Notes: generated by a model from the sequence alone, not told the origin. 6,086 nt of DNA from TMED14 sp964475135 (GCA_964475135.1 CAYYWL010000055.1:1-6086); one strand, 5' to 3'. Numbered from the stretch's first letter, positions 1 through 5,148 are shown. Numbers and translations are program-made.

Positions 1-1
1 A

Positions 2-274
2 ACGAAGAGGGCGAAGCGAATAGCTGAGCCGTATGTTGCGCAATATGGCCGCTCTCCAATATGGGTCAAAACTGCAACTTTAGTTTTAATAGCACTTATT
101 CTTTTGCCAGATCCTTTTGATTGGATTCCTGGTATCGCCTTCCTTGATGAACTTTTATACGCTACGATATTGCTAAGACTTTTACACAAGTATGGTGCTC
201 TTCCTAATGAAGATAAGAAGAACCCTAAAGACTTGGTAATGGAAATCCTTGGAAGAGATAAGGCCAATAAATAG
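2..274 (+). CDS. DUF1232/YkvA-like small membrane protein, 3' part (5' end outside window)
   Basis: The frame is open from the window edge to a TAG at 272-274, giving 90 residues. It has no internal ATG before position 238 and no credible start, so the gene probably begins upstream. The visible part has a basic segment (about residues 2-6), a hydrophobic stretch (about 20-36), the sequence LLPDPFDWIPG (34-44), then LDELL and a second hydrophobic helix (48-62), and a charged tail. The pattern PxDxIP...LD(D/E) between two hydrophobic segments resembles the DUF1232/YkvA family of small membrane proteins, whose role is not well established. The product is expected in the cytoplasmic membrane. Its stop codon overlaps the GTG of the next gene by one base (TAGTG), so the two are probably translationally coupled. 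The family call rests on one short motif. An unrelated two-helix phage membrane protein, even a holin-like one, cannot be excluded. Confidence 0.6.
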   Translation, partial: TKRAKRIAEPYVAQYGRSPIWVKTATLVLIALILLPDPFDWIPGIAFLDELLYATILLRLLHKYGALPNEDKKNPKDLVMEILGRDKANK

Positions 275-561
275 TGGACATTGAAGAATTCAAAGAAGCA
301 GCTAAGCCTTTTTACGCTGAAACATTTCAGGTGCTAGTTAAGAAGCAATCTGACTACGGCCCAAAGAACATCTCGCAGTCGCCTGGTGGACCACTAAACG
401 GACTTCGCGTGCGTATGCATGACAAGCTTTCTAGGATTAACCACCTAATCGATAATGGTGCAACCCCAGAGAATGAAAGTCTTCGTGACTCTTTCTTGGA
501 CCTTGCCAACTACAGCACTATCGCAATGATGGTATTGGATGGCAAGTGGCCGGAGAAGTAA
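274..561 (+). CDS. DUF1599 / nucleotide modification associated domain 1 family protein
   Basis: This 95-residue, mostly helical protein is close to a complete single-domain DUF1599 protein. The residues supporting the family are K24, D27-Y28-G29 and N32 (KKQSDYGPKN), then R45, D50-K51 and R54 (RMHDKLSRI), and finally E68-S69, D72, D76-L77-A78 and Y80 (ESLRDSFLDLANY). The family is common in phages and was named from its association with nucleotide-modification genes. Its acidic E/D helices also recall all-alpha MazG-like nucleotide pyrophosphohydrolases, so a role in handling unusual or damaged nucleotides is reasonable but inferred. No substrate can be read from the sequence. The GTG start overlaps the upstream stop by one base and has AAGG about 10 nt upstream. 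No partner modification enzyme is visible in this window. Confidence 0.75.
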   Translation: MDIEEFKEAAKPFYAETFQVLVKKQSDYGPKNISQSPGGPLNGLRVRMHDKLSRINHLIDNGATPENESLRDSFLDLANYSTIAMMVLDGKWPEK

Positions 562-725
562 GAAAATCTGAAGAAGAACTACGCCAAGAGGGCCGTGAAG
601 AGGTCCTTGACTGGCTAGTCAAAAAAGAGATTATAAACTACAGCATCCGCGAAGACCAGTATTTTGTGTGGAACTTTTACAAGACAATCGTTACCACGCT
701 GCCTTGGGCAAAAAATAGCAAATAA
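546..725 (+). CDS. Small hypothetical protein overlapping the DUF1599 gene
   Basis: A GTG-started ORF of 59 residues fills what would otherwise be a 200-bp gap. It overlaps the end of the DUF1599 gene by 16 nt in another frame. The first 27 residues are strongly charged and probably helical (RKSEEELRQEGREEV). The rest is aromatic (YFVWNFYK, residues 39-46) and ends in a short polar tail. It looks like a genuine cytoplasmic mini-protein with an amphipathic helix, perhaps a DNA-associated or regulatory protein, but I recognise no family. Support comes from its position in a tightly packed same-strand gene run and from its normal amino-acid composition. Against it are a weak Shine-Dalgarno (only GGATGG nearby) and a non-ATG start. 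The next good promoter signal begins directly after its stop. Confidence 0.5.
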   Translation: MAGEVRKSEEELRQEGREEVLDWLVKKEIINYSIREDQYFVWNFYKTIVTTLPWAKNSK

Positions 726-727
726 TC

Positions 728-756
728 TTGACTGGTAAAATGGTCATAAGTTTTAT
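728..756 (+). promoter_or_regulatory. Probable promoter for the 769-960 gene
   Basis: TTGACT at 728-733 is a good -35 box. Two -10 choices exist. TTTTAT (751-756) has ideal 17-bp spacing but would put the transcript start at about the ATG at 763. TAAAAT (736-741), preceded by GG, matches the core GGTAAAAT found upstream of two minus-strand genes here. It would start the RNA near 748 and leave a short leader that includes the Shine-Dalgarno. The sequence does not decide between them. Confidence 0.5.
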
Positions 757-768
757 GAAGGAATGCTT

Positions 769-960
769 ATGACTAACCACCCTCCAATGTTCGCTCGTGA
801 AGCCGAAGAGCAAGGCAAATGGGATGAAGGATTTAAGGCAGGAATTGCCGAAGTTCTTCACGAATTAGAGTCTGCTGTAGATCACGGTGATGATTTAGAA
901 GGACCAACTAAGCTTTGGGTACAAGACCTTTCAACTAAGATTACCCAGAAATATCTTTAG
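769..960 (+). CDS. Hypothetical small acidic protein
   Basis: A 63-residue acidic protein of no recognised family, predicted to be mostly helical and cytoplasmic. It has no signal peptide, membrane segment or cysteine. The start was set at ATG 769 because GAAGGA (757-762) lies 6 nt upstream, a normal distance. The in-frame ATG at 763 (two residues longer) touches that Shine-Dalgarno and could only serve a leaderless message from the alternative -10 at 751-756. A probable promoter lies just upstream, so this gene probably heads a short operon with the next two genes. The stop at 958-960 is followed after 6 nt by the next start. Confidence 0.7.
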   Translation: MTNHPPMFAREAEEQGKWDEGFKAGIAEVLHELESAVDHGDDLEGPTKLWVQDLSTKITQKYL

Positions 961-966
961 ATTCTC

Positions 967-1212
967 GTGGGTACGCCCTTTTCTAAAGATGAAATACCAG
1001 AATTAGTGGACAGCTACGTTCACTTTGCAGCGCCTAAATTCTGGGGGGATGCGCCCTGCATTAATGGCAGAGTCAAATATGTAGACAATTCAATTAACCC
1101 TAAGGTTGTATATGTGCAGCCTTATGGTCTAGGATATTCAGTAAGAGTTGACGTAACGTGCTACAACGTTGCAGAAAAGATTGAGGAAGATGAGCAGCAT
1201 TCGAGCCACTGA
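967..1212 (+). CDS. Hypothetical protein, possible small beta-barrel
   Basis: An 81-residue protein of no recognised family. After an N-terminal segment with a short helix (EIPELVDSYVHF), the stretch INGRVKYVD...KVVYVQPYGLGYSVRVDV (about residues 32-65) alternates hydrophobic and polar residues as short beta strands do, suggesting an SH3-like or similar small barrel. The C-terminus is acidic and polar. The GTG at 967 follows an in-frame stop by 6 nt and is the first possible start. There is no clear Shine-Dalgarno, so it may depend on coupling to the preceding gene. A GTG at 1006 is an alternative that removes 13 residues. It overlaps the next gene by 23 nt. The function is unknown. Confidence 0.6.
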   Translation: MGTPFSKDEIPELVDSYVHFAAPKFWGDAPCINGRVKYVDNSINPKVVYVQPYGLGYSVRVDVTCYNVAEKIEEDEQHSSH

Positions 1213-1486
1213 GAATCAGATGCGCAAGCTACAAAAGCAACGTCACATCTACGACATTGAGATGATGGTGCTCTCTAATCCTCTGTTTAAGAACTTAAGC
1301 AAGAAGGACCAGAAGATTCTTGTAAAGCTAATCTACAAAGCCGAAATGATCGAAGTCTTTATGCGAGACCGTCAGATTGTTCGTGTCAATGAATCATTCG
1401 ATGACATTGTAGATAGCGTAGCTCGGATGCTAGAAGACATGGATAACCGAGACCGTCGTGACGAAGACGACGAAGATTTTAGATAA
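1190..1486 (+). CDS. Hypothetical helical protein with acidic tail
   Basis: A 98-residue protein, strongly charged and predicted to be helical, with no membrane segment or signal peptide. It has a basic N-terminal third (QMRKLQKQRHIYDIE), a central segment NLSKKDQKILVKLIYKAEMIEVFM, and a very acidic/arginine-rich end (DRRDEDDEDFR). The charge asymmetry suggests binding to a nucleic acid or protein partner, but no family is recognised. ATG 1190 was chosen as start. GAGGA lies just upstream, although only 2 nt away. A TTG at 1169 would add 7 residues without a better ribosome site, and ATG 1220 would remove 10. It overlaps the previous gene by 23 nt and is the last gene of the + strand run before a new promoter. 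Confidence 0.65.
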   Translation: MSSIRATENQMRKLQKQRHIYDIEMMVLSNPLFKNLSKKDQKILVKLIYKAEMIEVFMRDRQIVRVNESFDDIVDSVARMLEDMDNRDRRDEDDEDFR

Positions 1487-1489
1487 TAT

Positions 1490-1518
1490 TTGACAAACGC
1501 TTTTTTATAGTGTAGCTT
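1490..1518 (+). promoter_or_regulatory. Promoter of the secreted FN3 protein gene
   Basis: A perfect TTGACA -35 box at 1490-1495 begins 4 nt after the preceding stop. With 17-bp spacing the -10 is TAGCTT (1513-1518), which fits the TANNNT form of actinobacterial sigma-A promoters. A closer match to TATAAT is TATAGT at 1506-1511, but its 10-bp spacing is too short for this -35. The start of transcription is expected near 1518-1525. Confidence 0.65.
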
Positions 1519-1540
1519 TATCTCACACCTAGAGATAAGG
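1516..1540 (+). repeat. Inverted repeat over -10, start site and Shine-Dalgarno of the FN3 gene
   Basis: CTTTATCTC (1516-1524) and GAGATAAGG (1532-1540) pair over 9 positions (eight Watson-Crick, one G-T) around a 7-nt loop, ACACCTA. The right arm contains AAGG of the Shine-Dalgarno (AAGGA, 1537-1541, 6 nt before ATG 1548), and the left arm overlaps the -10. It could be a repressor operator. If transcription begins upstream of the left arm, it could instead be an RNA hairpin that hides the ribosome site. Confidence 0.55.
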
Positions 1541-1547
1541 ACTCTAA

Positions 1548-2669
1548 ATGAAAAAGCTACTTGTAGGTCTAATGGCAGTAGTTCTGCTTGCCCCTGCATC
1601 CGCATCGTATGCAAACACTAATCAAACTGTACTTGACGTAAGCGCATATTATCGCGTCGATCTTGGCTACAAGGTTGGTTGGAAGATTCCAGCAGATCGT
1701 ACTGGAATTACTGGGTACGTGGTTACTGCTCAGCCGGGCGGTCAAACTTGCGTGGCTACTAGCTCTGTAGCTAGGGAGTGCACCTTTACCACTCGTGCTC
1801 TTGGATTTACCAATCAATACAGATTTACTGTAGAAACAAAGAAAGGTGCAGCAACTGTAGCGACTTCAATTACATCAAATCCTGTTAGTGCAGCATCGAT
1901 TCCTTTAGCACCATCAATAGTTACATCTAGTGTGCCTAACAACACTCAGATTGATGTTGCGTGGATTCCTAATGCAAATACTGGTGGTGCTCCGCTGTAT
2001 GGATACAAAGTTGCTTACTGGAAATCAGACACTAAGGGATCGCCTATTACGGCTACCAAGATTGAAACTACTGTAACCAACACCACTGCAACACTATATG
2101 TAGAGCGTGGGTTTATGTACATCATTAACGTTGCTTCATGTAATGCTTATGGTTGCAACTCTGCTGACTACTGGTCTTACGCAAACACTGGAGCAACCAA
2201 CGTAACTCTACCTAGAGTTATTTCTGGCGGTTCCGCTTCTACTACCTGTTTCGAGAGCATCTTTGATGCAAACGTAGGTGAAAGTTCGCTAGGAACTTGT
2301 GGATCTCTTGTAGCTGACCCTAGCAAGTATCCAGTGGTAAATCCGTCTGCGACTAGCTTGAACATTAATCTTGCTACTAAGTTTGCTCAGAACGCTAGGC
2401 TAACTTTGTCTCGGTCTTATTCGCTCAGGACTTGGGGACCAATTGGCATTAGCTGGTTTGCTAGCCTAAATGCCACTAGCAAATCCGTGACTCTAGGCTT
2501 TGAAACTACTCCATACATTTGGTCAACTACTCCGACTGTATGGGAGGTAGTTGGTTCTAAGATCCAACTAAGATCGGTTGGATCGTGCACTATCAATGCC
2601 TACGTAGACGGTAATGGTGTATTTGAAAGAAGCAACACTGTAACTCAGGTAGTTGCTGTAACTAACTAA
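1548..2669 (+). CDS. Secreted protein with fibronectin type III-like domains
   Basis: A 373-residue exported protein. The N-terminus is a typical Sec signal peptide: two lysines, a hydrophobic core (LLVGLMAVVLLA, 4-15) and candidate cleavage after ASA (19) or SYA (22). No LPxTG motif, lipobox or C-terminal membrane anchor is seen, so it should be released or held non-covalently at the wall. Two FN3-like beta domains follow, at about 27-114 and 118-220, with the usual ITGYVVT and GYKVAYW strands and close cysteine pairs C68/C78 and C198/C203. The C-terminal region (about 225-373) has C234/C251 and ends with VGSCTINAYVDGNG, which resembles Ig-like repeats of actinobacterial surface proteins. 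It is a single-gene unit with its own promoter, Shine-Dalgarno (AAGGA) and terminator. Plausible roles are altering the host surface, blocking superinfection or adhesion, all inferred. A virion role is unlikely given the signal peptide. Confidence 0.85.
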   Translation: MKKLLVGLMAVVLLAPASASYANTNQTVLDVSAYYRVDLGYKVGWKIPADRTGITGYVVTAQPGGQTCVATSSVARECTFTTRALGFTNQYRFTVETKKGAATVATSITSNPVSAASIPLAPSIVTSSVPNNTQIDVAWIPNANTGGAPLYGYKVAYWKSDTKGSPITATKIETTVTNTTATLYVERGFMYIINVASCNAYGCNSADYWSYANTGATNVTLPRVISGGSASTTCFESIFDANVGESSLGTCGSLVADPSKYPVVNPSATSLNINLATKFAQNARLTLSRSYSLRTWGPIGISWFASLNATSKSVTLGFETTPYIWSTTPTVWEVVGSKIQLRSVGSCTINAYVDGNGVFERSNTVTQVVAVTN

Positions 2670-2681
2670 TCTAAATAAAAA

Positions 2682-2712
2682 GAAAGCCCCCTGTAATTAG
2701 CAGGGGGTTTTT
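2682..2712. terminator. Bidirectional rho-independent terminator between convergent genes
   Basis: CCCCCTG (2687-2693) and CAGGGGG (2701-2707) form a perfect 7-bp stem with a 7-nt loop, followed by TTTTT (2708-2712). On the other strand the A-rich stretch at 2674-2685 gives a T-rich tail. The flanking A and T tracts can extend the stem. It lies between the stops of the FN3 gene (2669) and the fibre gene (2730) and can end both transcripts. Confidence 0.92.
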
Positions 2713-2729
2713 CTATATAACGATTAAGG

Positions 2730-3866
2730 TTATGCTGCTTCGTAACTTCCTGAAACTGTAATGTTGTCTGTGGCTCCCCAGCTGAACGGTCCACCATTGC
2801 CAACAACAGCCCAAGTTGTCACAGATGCGCTTGTTCCCGGGATGATTACTGCAAAGCTTGTTGTAGAACCGGTGTAGTTTCCGTTACCAATACCGCCATA
2901 CCAAGAAATGCCTTCGTCAAGAATAGTTGCAGTAAAAGTAAAGTTTGAGTTTTGTGCCTGCACCGGAAGACTGAAGTTCCAGTGGCCTGACCCGGGGGAG
3001 GTTGTTGAGCCGTACACAAGTTTTAGTTGGAAAAATACAGTTTTTCCAATTTGCTTATAACGACCAGACAATACTCCGTTGCCCAAAGAAAAGCCGCCAA
3101 GATCAGCTGTGATTGTCGGGGTATATGCGGTCCAAGCAGATAAGTCTGATGCTGAAGCTCCTGTATCTCCTGTAGCTCCCGTAGGTCCGGTCGGTCCGGT
3201 TGCTCCAACTGCCCCATTAGCACCTGTTGGTCCAGTTGGTCCGATTGCCCCGTCAGCTCCAGTAGCACCTGTTGGTCCGATTGCTCCAGTATTACCAATA
3301 GGTCCAGTTGGTCCAATAGCTCCAGCATCTCCTGTTGCACCCGTAGGTCCTGTAGGCCCGATGGCTCCATTAGTTCCATTGGTTCCAGCAGCTCCAGTAG
3401 GTCCCGTTGCGCCAGTGGGCCCGGTTGCTCCCGTTGCGCCAGTTGCGCCAGTAGGTCCTGTGGGTCCACCAGAAGGTCCAGTTGGTCCTGTTGGACCTGT
3501 AGGACCTACGTCGCCACCAGAGGAAACTAAGTCAAAGTTTGTTGGGACTGGAAGTGTCGAATCAGGCTCTCCTCCAGAATAGTCAAAGGAGAATGTGGTT
3601 GTTCCGGGGACACCACCATCAACTTGAGAAACATAAAGTGTTGTAGTTGGACTACCAGAACCTACGCCAACTACTCCAATTTCACTAAGAATAGCTAAGA
3701 CTTCTTCTGAGTCAGCCCCTGCACCAGTAGCTGGTAGCCATGCTGTTCCAGTGTGAACAACTATCTGGCCAAGGTCTGTTCTATAAAACAAATCACCAGC
3801 GGTCCCGCTTGTAGGATTCGCTGTTCCTGAGGGGAGTCCAACTGGACTCAGGAAACGTTTAGCCAT
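2730..3866 (-). CDS. Collagen-like phage tail fibre / receptor-binding protein
   Basis: A 378-residue structural protein, probably a trimeric fibre. The N-terminal part (1-120) contains GTAGDLFYRTDLGQIVVHTGTAW (21-43), a short beta motif seen at the start of many phage fibre and structural proteins, probably the virion attachment end. Residues 121-238 are Gly-X-Y collagen-like triplets rich in GPT and GAT, giving a rigid stalk. The C-terminal domain (about 244-378) starts with WTAYTPTIT and contains GRYKQIGKTVFF, SPGSGHWNFSLP and many glycines and aromatics. It resembles beta-sandwich tips of actinophage tail fibres and probably binds the host surface. There is no cysteine. The gene lies 19 nt after the endolysin stop, with TATAAT 6 nt before the ATG and no Shine-Dalgarno, so it is probably translated from a leaderless message. 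A tail rather than head-fibre location is inferred. Confidence 0.85.
   Translation of the reverse strand: MAKRFLSPVGLPSGTANPTSGTAGDLFYRTDLGQIVVHTGTAWLPATGAGADSEEVLAILSEIGVVGVGSGSPTTTLYVSQVDGGVPGTTTFSFDYSGGEPDSTLPVPTNFDLVSSGGDVGPTGPTGPTGPSGGPTGPTGATGATGATGPTGATGPTGAAGTNGTNGAIGPTGPTGATGDAGAIGPTGPIGNTGAIGPTGATGADGAIGPTGPTGANGAVGATGPTGPTGATGDTGASASDLSAWTAYTPTITADLGGFSLGNGVLSGRYKQIGKTVFFQLKLVYGSTTSPGSGHWNFSLPVQAQNSNFTFTATILDEGISWYGGIGNGNYTGSTTSFAVIIPGTSASVTTWAVVGNGGPFSWGATDNITVSGSYEAA
3153..3506 (-). repeat. Collagen-like Gly-X-Y coding repeat
   Basis: The segment encodes 39 Gly-X-Y triplets (fibre residues 121-238): four triplets, one extra glycine at residue 133, then 35 uninterrupted triplets. 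GPT and GAT dominate, with GAI, GTN, GNT, GAD, GDA, GDT, GAN and GAV variants. Threonine often takes the third place where animal collagen has hydroxyproline. At the DNA level the 9-nt units are similar but not identical, so the array has diverged by synonymous and triplet changes, and length changes by slippage or recombination are likely. Confidence 0.92.
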
Positions 3867-3872
3867 TAAATA

Positions 3873-3878
3873 ATTATA
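3873..3878 (-). promoter_or_regulatory. -10 box of the fibre gene, leaderless arrangement
   Basis: On the minus strand a perfect TATAAT lies in the 19-nt gap between the endolysin stop and the fibre ATG, with 6 nt between box and ATG. Transcription would therefore begin at or within a base of the start codon. No purine-rich Shine-Dalgarno is present. A -35 match at 17-bp spacing (TTCTAA) is weak. Confidence 0.6.
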
Positions 3879-3885
3879 GCTTGAA

Positions 3886-4818
3886 CTAGTACTTGTTAGA
3901 ATTAATGGCTGTTCTTAGGGCCGCGATGGTCTGCGGTCCCCAGGTGCCATCAATGCGACCTTCATAGTCTGCACGAGCGACTAGCCTACGCTGAACGCCC
4001 TTATAGGTGTTAGGACCTGGAACGCCATCAACAGAACCAGAGTATCCAAAGGATGCAACTGAACGCTGGATAGCTGCCCAAGTTCTCTTGCCTGGGTCTC
4101 CATCAATTGCGCCTGCGTAGCCGTGGTCGCGCTGGAGAATAGTCTGGAACTTCTTCCAGTCTTCAACGGTTAGTTCCTTGGCACTATCTGCAACTAGTGG
4201 CTTAACTTCTACTGGCTTAACTTCTTCCTTAGCCTCTGGCTTTGGAGCTGCCTTTGGAGCTTCGCCCTTAATGATGGCCTTAGCAGTCTTCTTGTCGACC
4301 TTGGCTGCAACTGCTCCACCATTGGCAATGATTGCCTTCTTGAGATCGGACTTGGCAGTAGTTGGACCAAAGACGTCCTTGACTGCCTTGCCAAGAGTTG
4401 CATGCAAATGAACGCCGCTCGAAGCGTTGCCTGTGTTACCCATCGTCATTCCGTGAGTTACATCACCAGCCTGAACCTTGTCGCCAACTTTAACGCTCAA
4501 GGCGGCTGAAGCATCGTGACCGCCCTTACAGTTAACTCCACACTTCTTGCAGGAGAGGTGGCAGTAACCAATGAACCAAATCTTTCCAGCCTTGTCAGCT
4601 GCGGACTGAACAACAACCCAGCCTAGAACGTTGGACCACTGTACAAGCTTGATAGTTCCATCTGCAATTGCAGGAATTAGTGTCTTACCCTTGTTTGATC
4701 CAGGTGGCGACCAGTCGGTACCCGAGTGGGGTTGCATCTTCATTTTGCGGCGGTAGGCTGAGAGTGTGCCGTATTCGCCTGTGATTGTTTTTTCTGGAAA
4801 TGGCATTACCCAAGACAT
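3886..4818 (-). CDS. Endolysin: M23 family metallopeptidase with three C-terminal wall-binding repeats
   Basis: A 310-residue phage lysin that should cut peptidoglycan cross-bridge or stem peptides. The N-terminal M23 (lysostaphin-type) domain covers about residues 5-155. Zinc ligands are H31 and D35 (HSGTD) and H139 in HLH (137-139, after GNTGNASSG), with H87 (GYCHL) as the other active-site histidine, so the catalytic set is complete. A Cys-rich insertion follows H87 (C86, C90, C93, C97, H101). An Ala/Lys/Pro/Glu-rich linker (about 185-212) leads to three copies of a 25-26-residue motif, YxGxhDGxxGxxT (h = I or V), with DG at 239-240, 264-265 and 290-291, similar to peptidoglycan-binding domains. 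No signal peptide is present, so release should need a holin, which I do not see. The start is firm: GGAAGGAAAG lies a few bases before the ATG, the only good Shine-Dalgarno among the complete minus-strand genes. A shared promoter element lies about 50 nt upstream. Tail-associated lysin is an alternative. Confidence 0.9.
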   Translation of the reverse strand: MSWVMPFPEKTITGEYGTLSAYRRKMKMQPHSGTDWSPPGSNKGKTLIPAIADGTIKLVQWSNVLGWVVVQSAADKAGKIWFIGYCHLSCKKCGVNCKGGHDASAALSVKVGDKVQAGDVTHGMTMGNTGNASSGVHLHATLGKAVKDVFGPTTAKSDLKKAIIANGGAVAAKVDKKTAKAIIKGEAPKAAPKPEAKEEVKPVEVKPLVADSAKELTVEDWKKFQTILQRDHGYAGAIDGDPGKRTWAAIQRSVASFGYSGSVDGVPGPNTYKGVQRRLVARADYEGRIDGTWGPQTIAALRTAINSNKY

Positions 4819-4864
4819 CTGTCTTTCCTTCCAATTCTTTGTTTAGGGGGAGAAATCTATACTT

Positions 4865-4880
4865 TAATTTTACCGCGAGT
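4865..4880 (-). promoter_or_regulatory. Shared 16-nt promoter-like element, copy upstream of the endolysin
   Basis: Minus-strand ACTCGCGGTAAAATTA matches the copy at 5133-5148 at 15 of 16 positions. TAAAAT (+ strand 4867-4872) fits a -10 box and overlaps the TAA stop (4870-4872) of the upstream 85-residue gene. Transcription would begin near 4860, giving the endolysin a leader of about 40 nt that contains its strong Shine-Dalgarno. No good -35 is visible. Confidence 0.6.
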
Positions 4881-5127
4881 ACCTAAGAGCGAGTTTTTCA
4901 ATGGCAGCTTGATGACACCTTGAATTGATAAACGCCCGTTGGTGTGCCCTAAATTCTTCTCGTCTGTAGTTGTACTCGGAGACTCTAGGGTAGGGGTTGC
5001 TAGCAGATCGGACTGGACGCTTCTTGTAATAGCGAGACGCGGAAACATATGCTTCTTGTCTGAGTGCTTTCGTCTCTGCTTGGAAGAAGTAGACCAAGTA
5101 GAGGAATAGGCGGGAGAGTCCTCTCAT
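4870..5127 (-). CDS. Hypothetical 85-residue basic protein
   Basis: No family is recognised. The N-terminus has a short hydrophobic, aromatic stretch (LFLYLVYFF, 7-15), too short for an ordinary transmembrane helix but possibly a membrane-associated amphipathic segment. The rest is strongly basic, rich in Arg and Tyr (SRYYKKRPVR, 31-40; NYRREEFRAHQR, 53-64), with one cysteine. This composition suits nucleic-acid or membrane-surface binding. The position next to the endolysin makes a lysis accessory role possible but unproven. The start has no Shine-Dalgarno. A GGTAAAAT box ends 7 nt before the ATG, implying a leaderless message. It begins 21 nt after the epimerase stop. The other minus-strand frame here (4857-5048) lacks these signals and was judged a shadow. 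Confidence 0.6.
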   Translation of the reverse strand: MRGLSRLFLYLVYFFQAETKALRQEAYVSASRYYKKRPVRSASNPYPRVSEYNYRREEFRAHQRAFINSRCHQAAIEKLALRYSR

Positions 5128-5132
5128 AGAGG

Positions 5133-5148
5133 TAATTTTACCGCAAGT
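5133..5148 (-). promoter_or_regulatory. Shared 16-nt promoter-like element, copy upstream of the 85-residue gene
   Basis: Minus-strand ACTTGCGGTAAAATTA fills most of the 21-nt gap between the epimerase stop and the next ATG. TAAAAT (+ strand 5135-5140) is 7 nt from the ATG, so the expected transcript begins at the start codon. It differs from the copy at 4865-4880 at one position (A/G). Confidence 0.65.

Noticed and set aside
254..263. AGAGATAAGG also occurs at 1531-1540, upstream of another start
   Set aside because: Both occurrences lie at ribosome-site positions and only the second has a pairing left arm, so the match is probably a shared Shine-Dalgarno-like context, not a regulatory repeat.
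1372..1614. Minus-strand ORF of 80 codons with a serine/arginine run
   Set aside because: Antisense to the acidic tail of the 1190 gene, to the promoter and to the FN3 signal peptide. The serine/arginine run is the complement of GAY/CGT codons.
3023..3469. Minus-strand ORF of 148 codons rich in Leu, Gln and Glu
   Set aside because: Out-of-frame reading of the same repetitive fibre gene, with a monotonous composition and no independent start signal.
3153..3506. Possible CRISPR-like or tandem non-coding repeat
   Set aside because: The unit is a 9-nt coding triplet series without conserved repeat/spacer structure, and it lies fully inside the fibre reading frame.
3079..3582. Plus-strand ORF of 167 codons rich in Pro-Val-Gly-Pro repeats
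   Set aside because: It is the antisense reading of the collagen-like repeat. The triplet period keeps the opposite frame free of stops. It has no Shine-Dalgarno or promoter, and the minus-strand fibre has proper N- and C-terminal domains.
4178..4411. Plus-strand ORF of 77 codons rich in Ala, Ser and Leu with hydrophobic stretches
   Set aside because: Antisense to the Ala/Lys/Pro/Glu linker of the endolysin. The apparent hydrophobicity comes from the opposite-strand codons.
4857..5048. Minus-strand ORF of 63 codons
   Set aside because: Lies inside the 85-residue gene in another frame, has no Shine-Dalgarno or -10 box before its ATG, and has an unremarkable composition. The longer frame fits the gene spacing.
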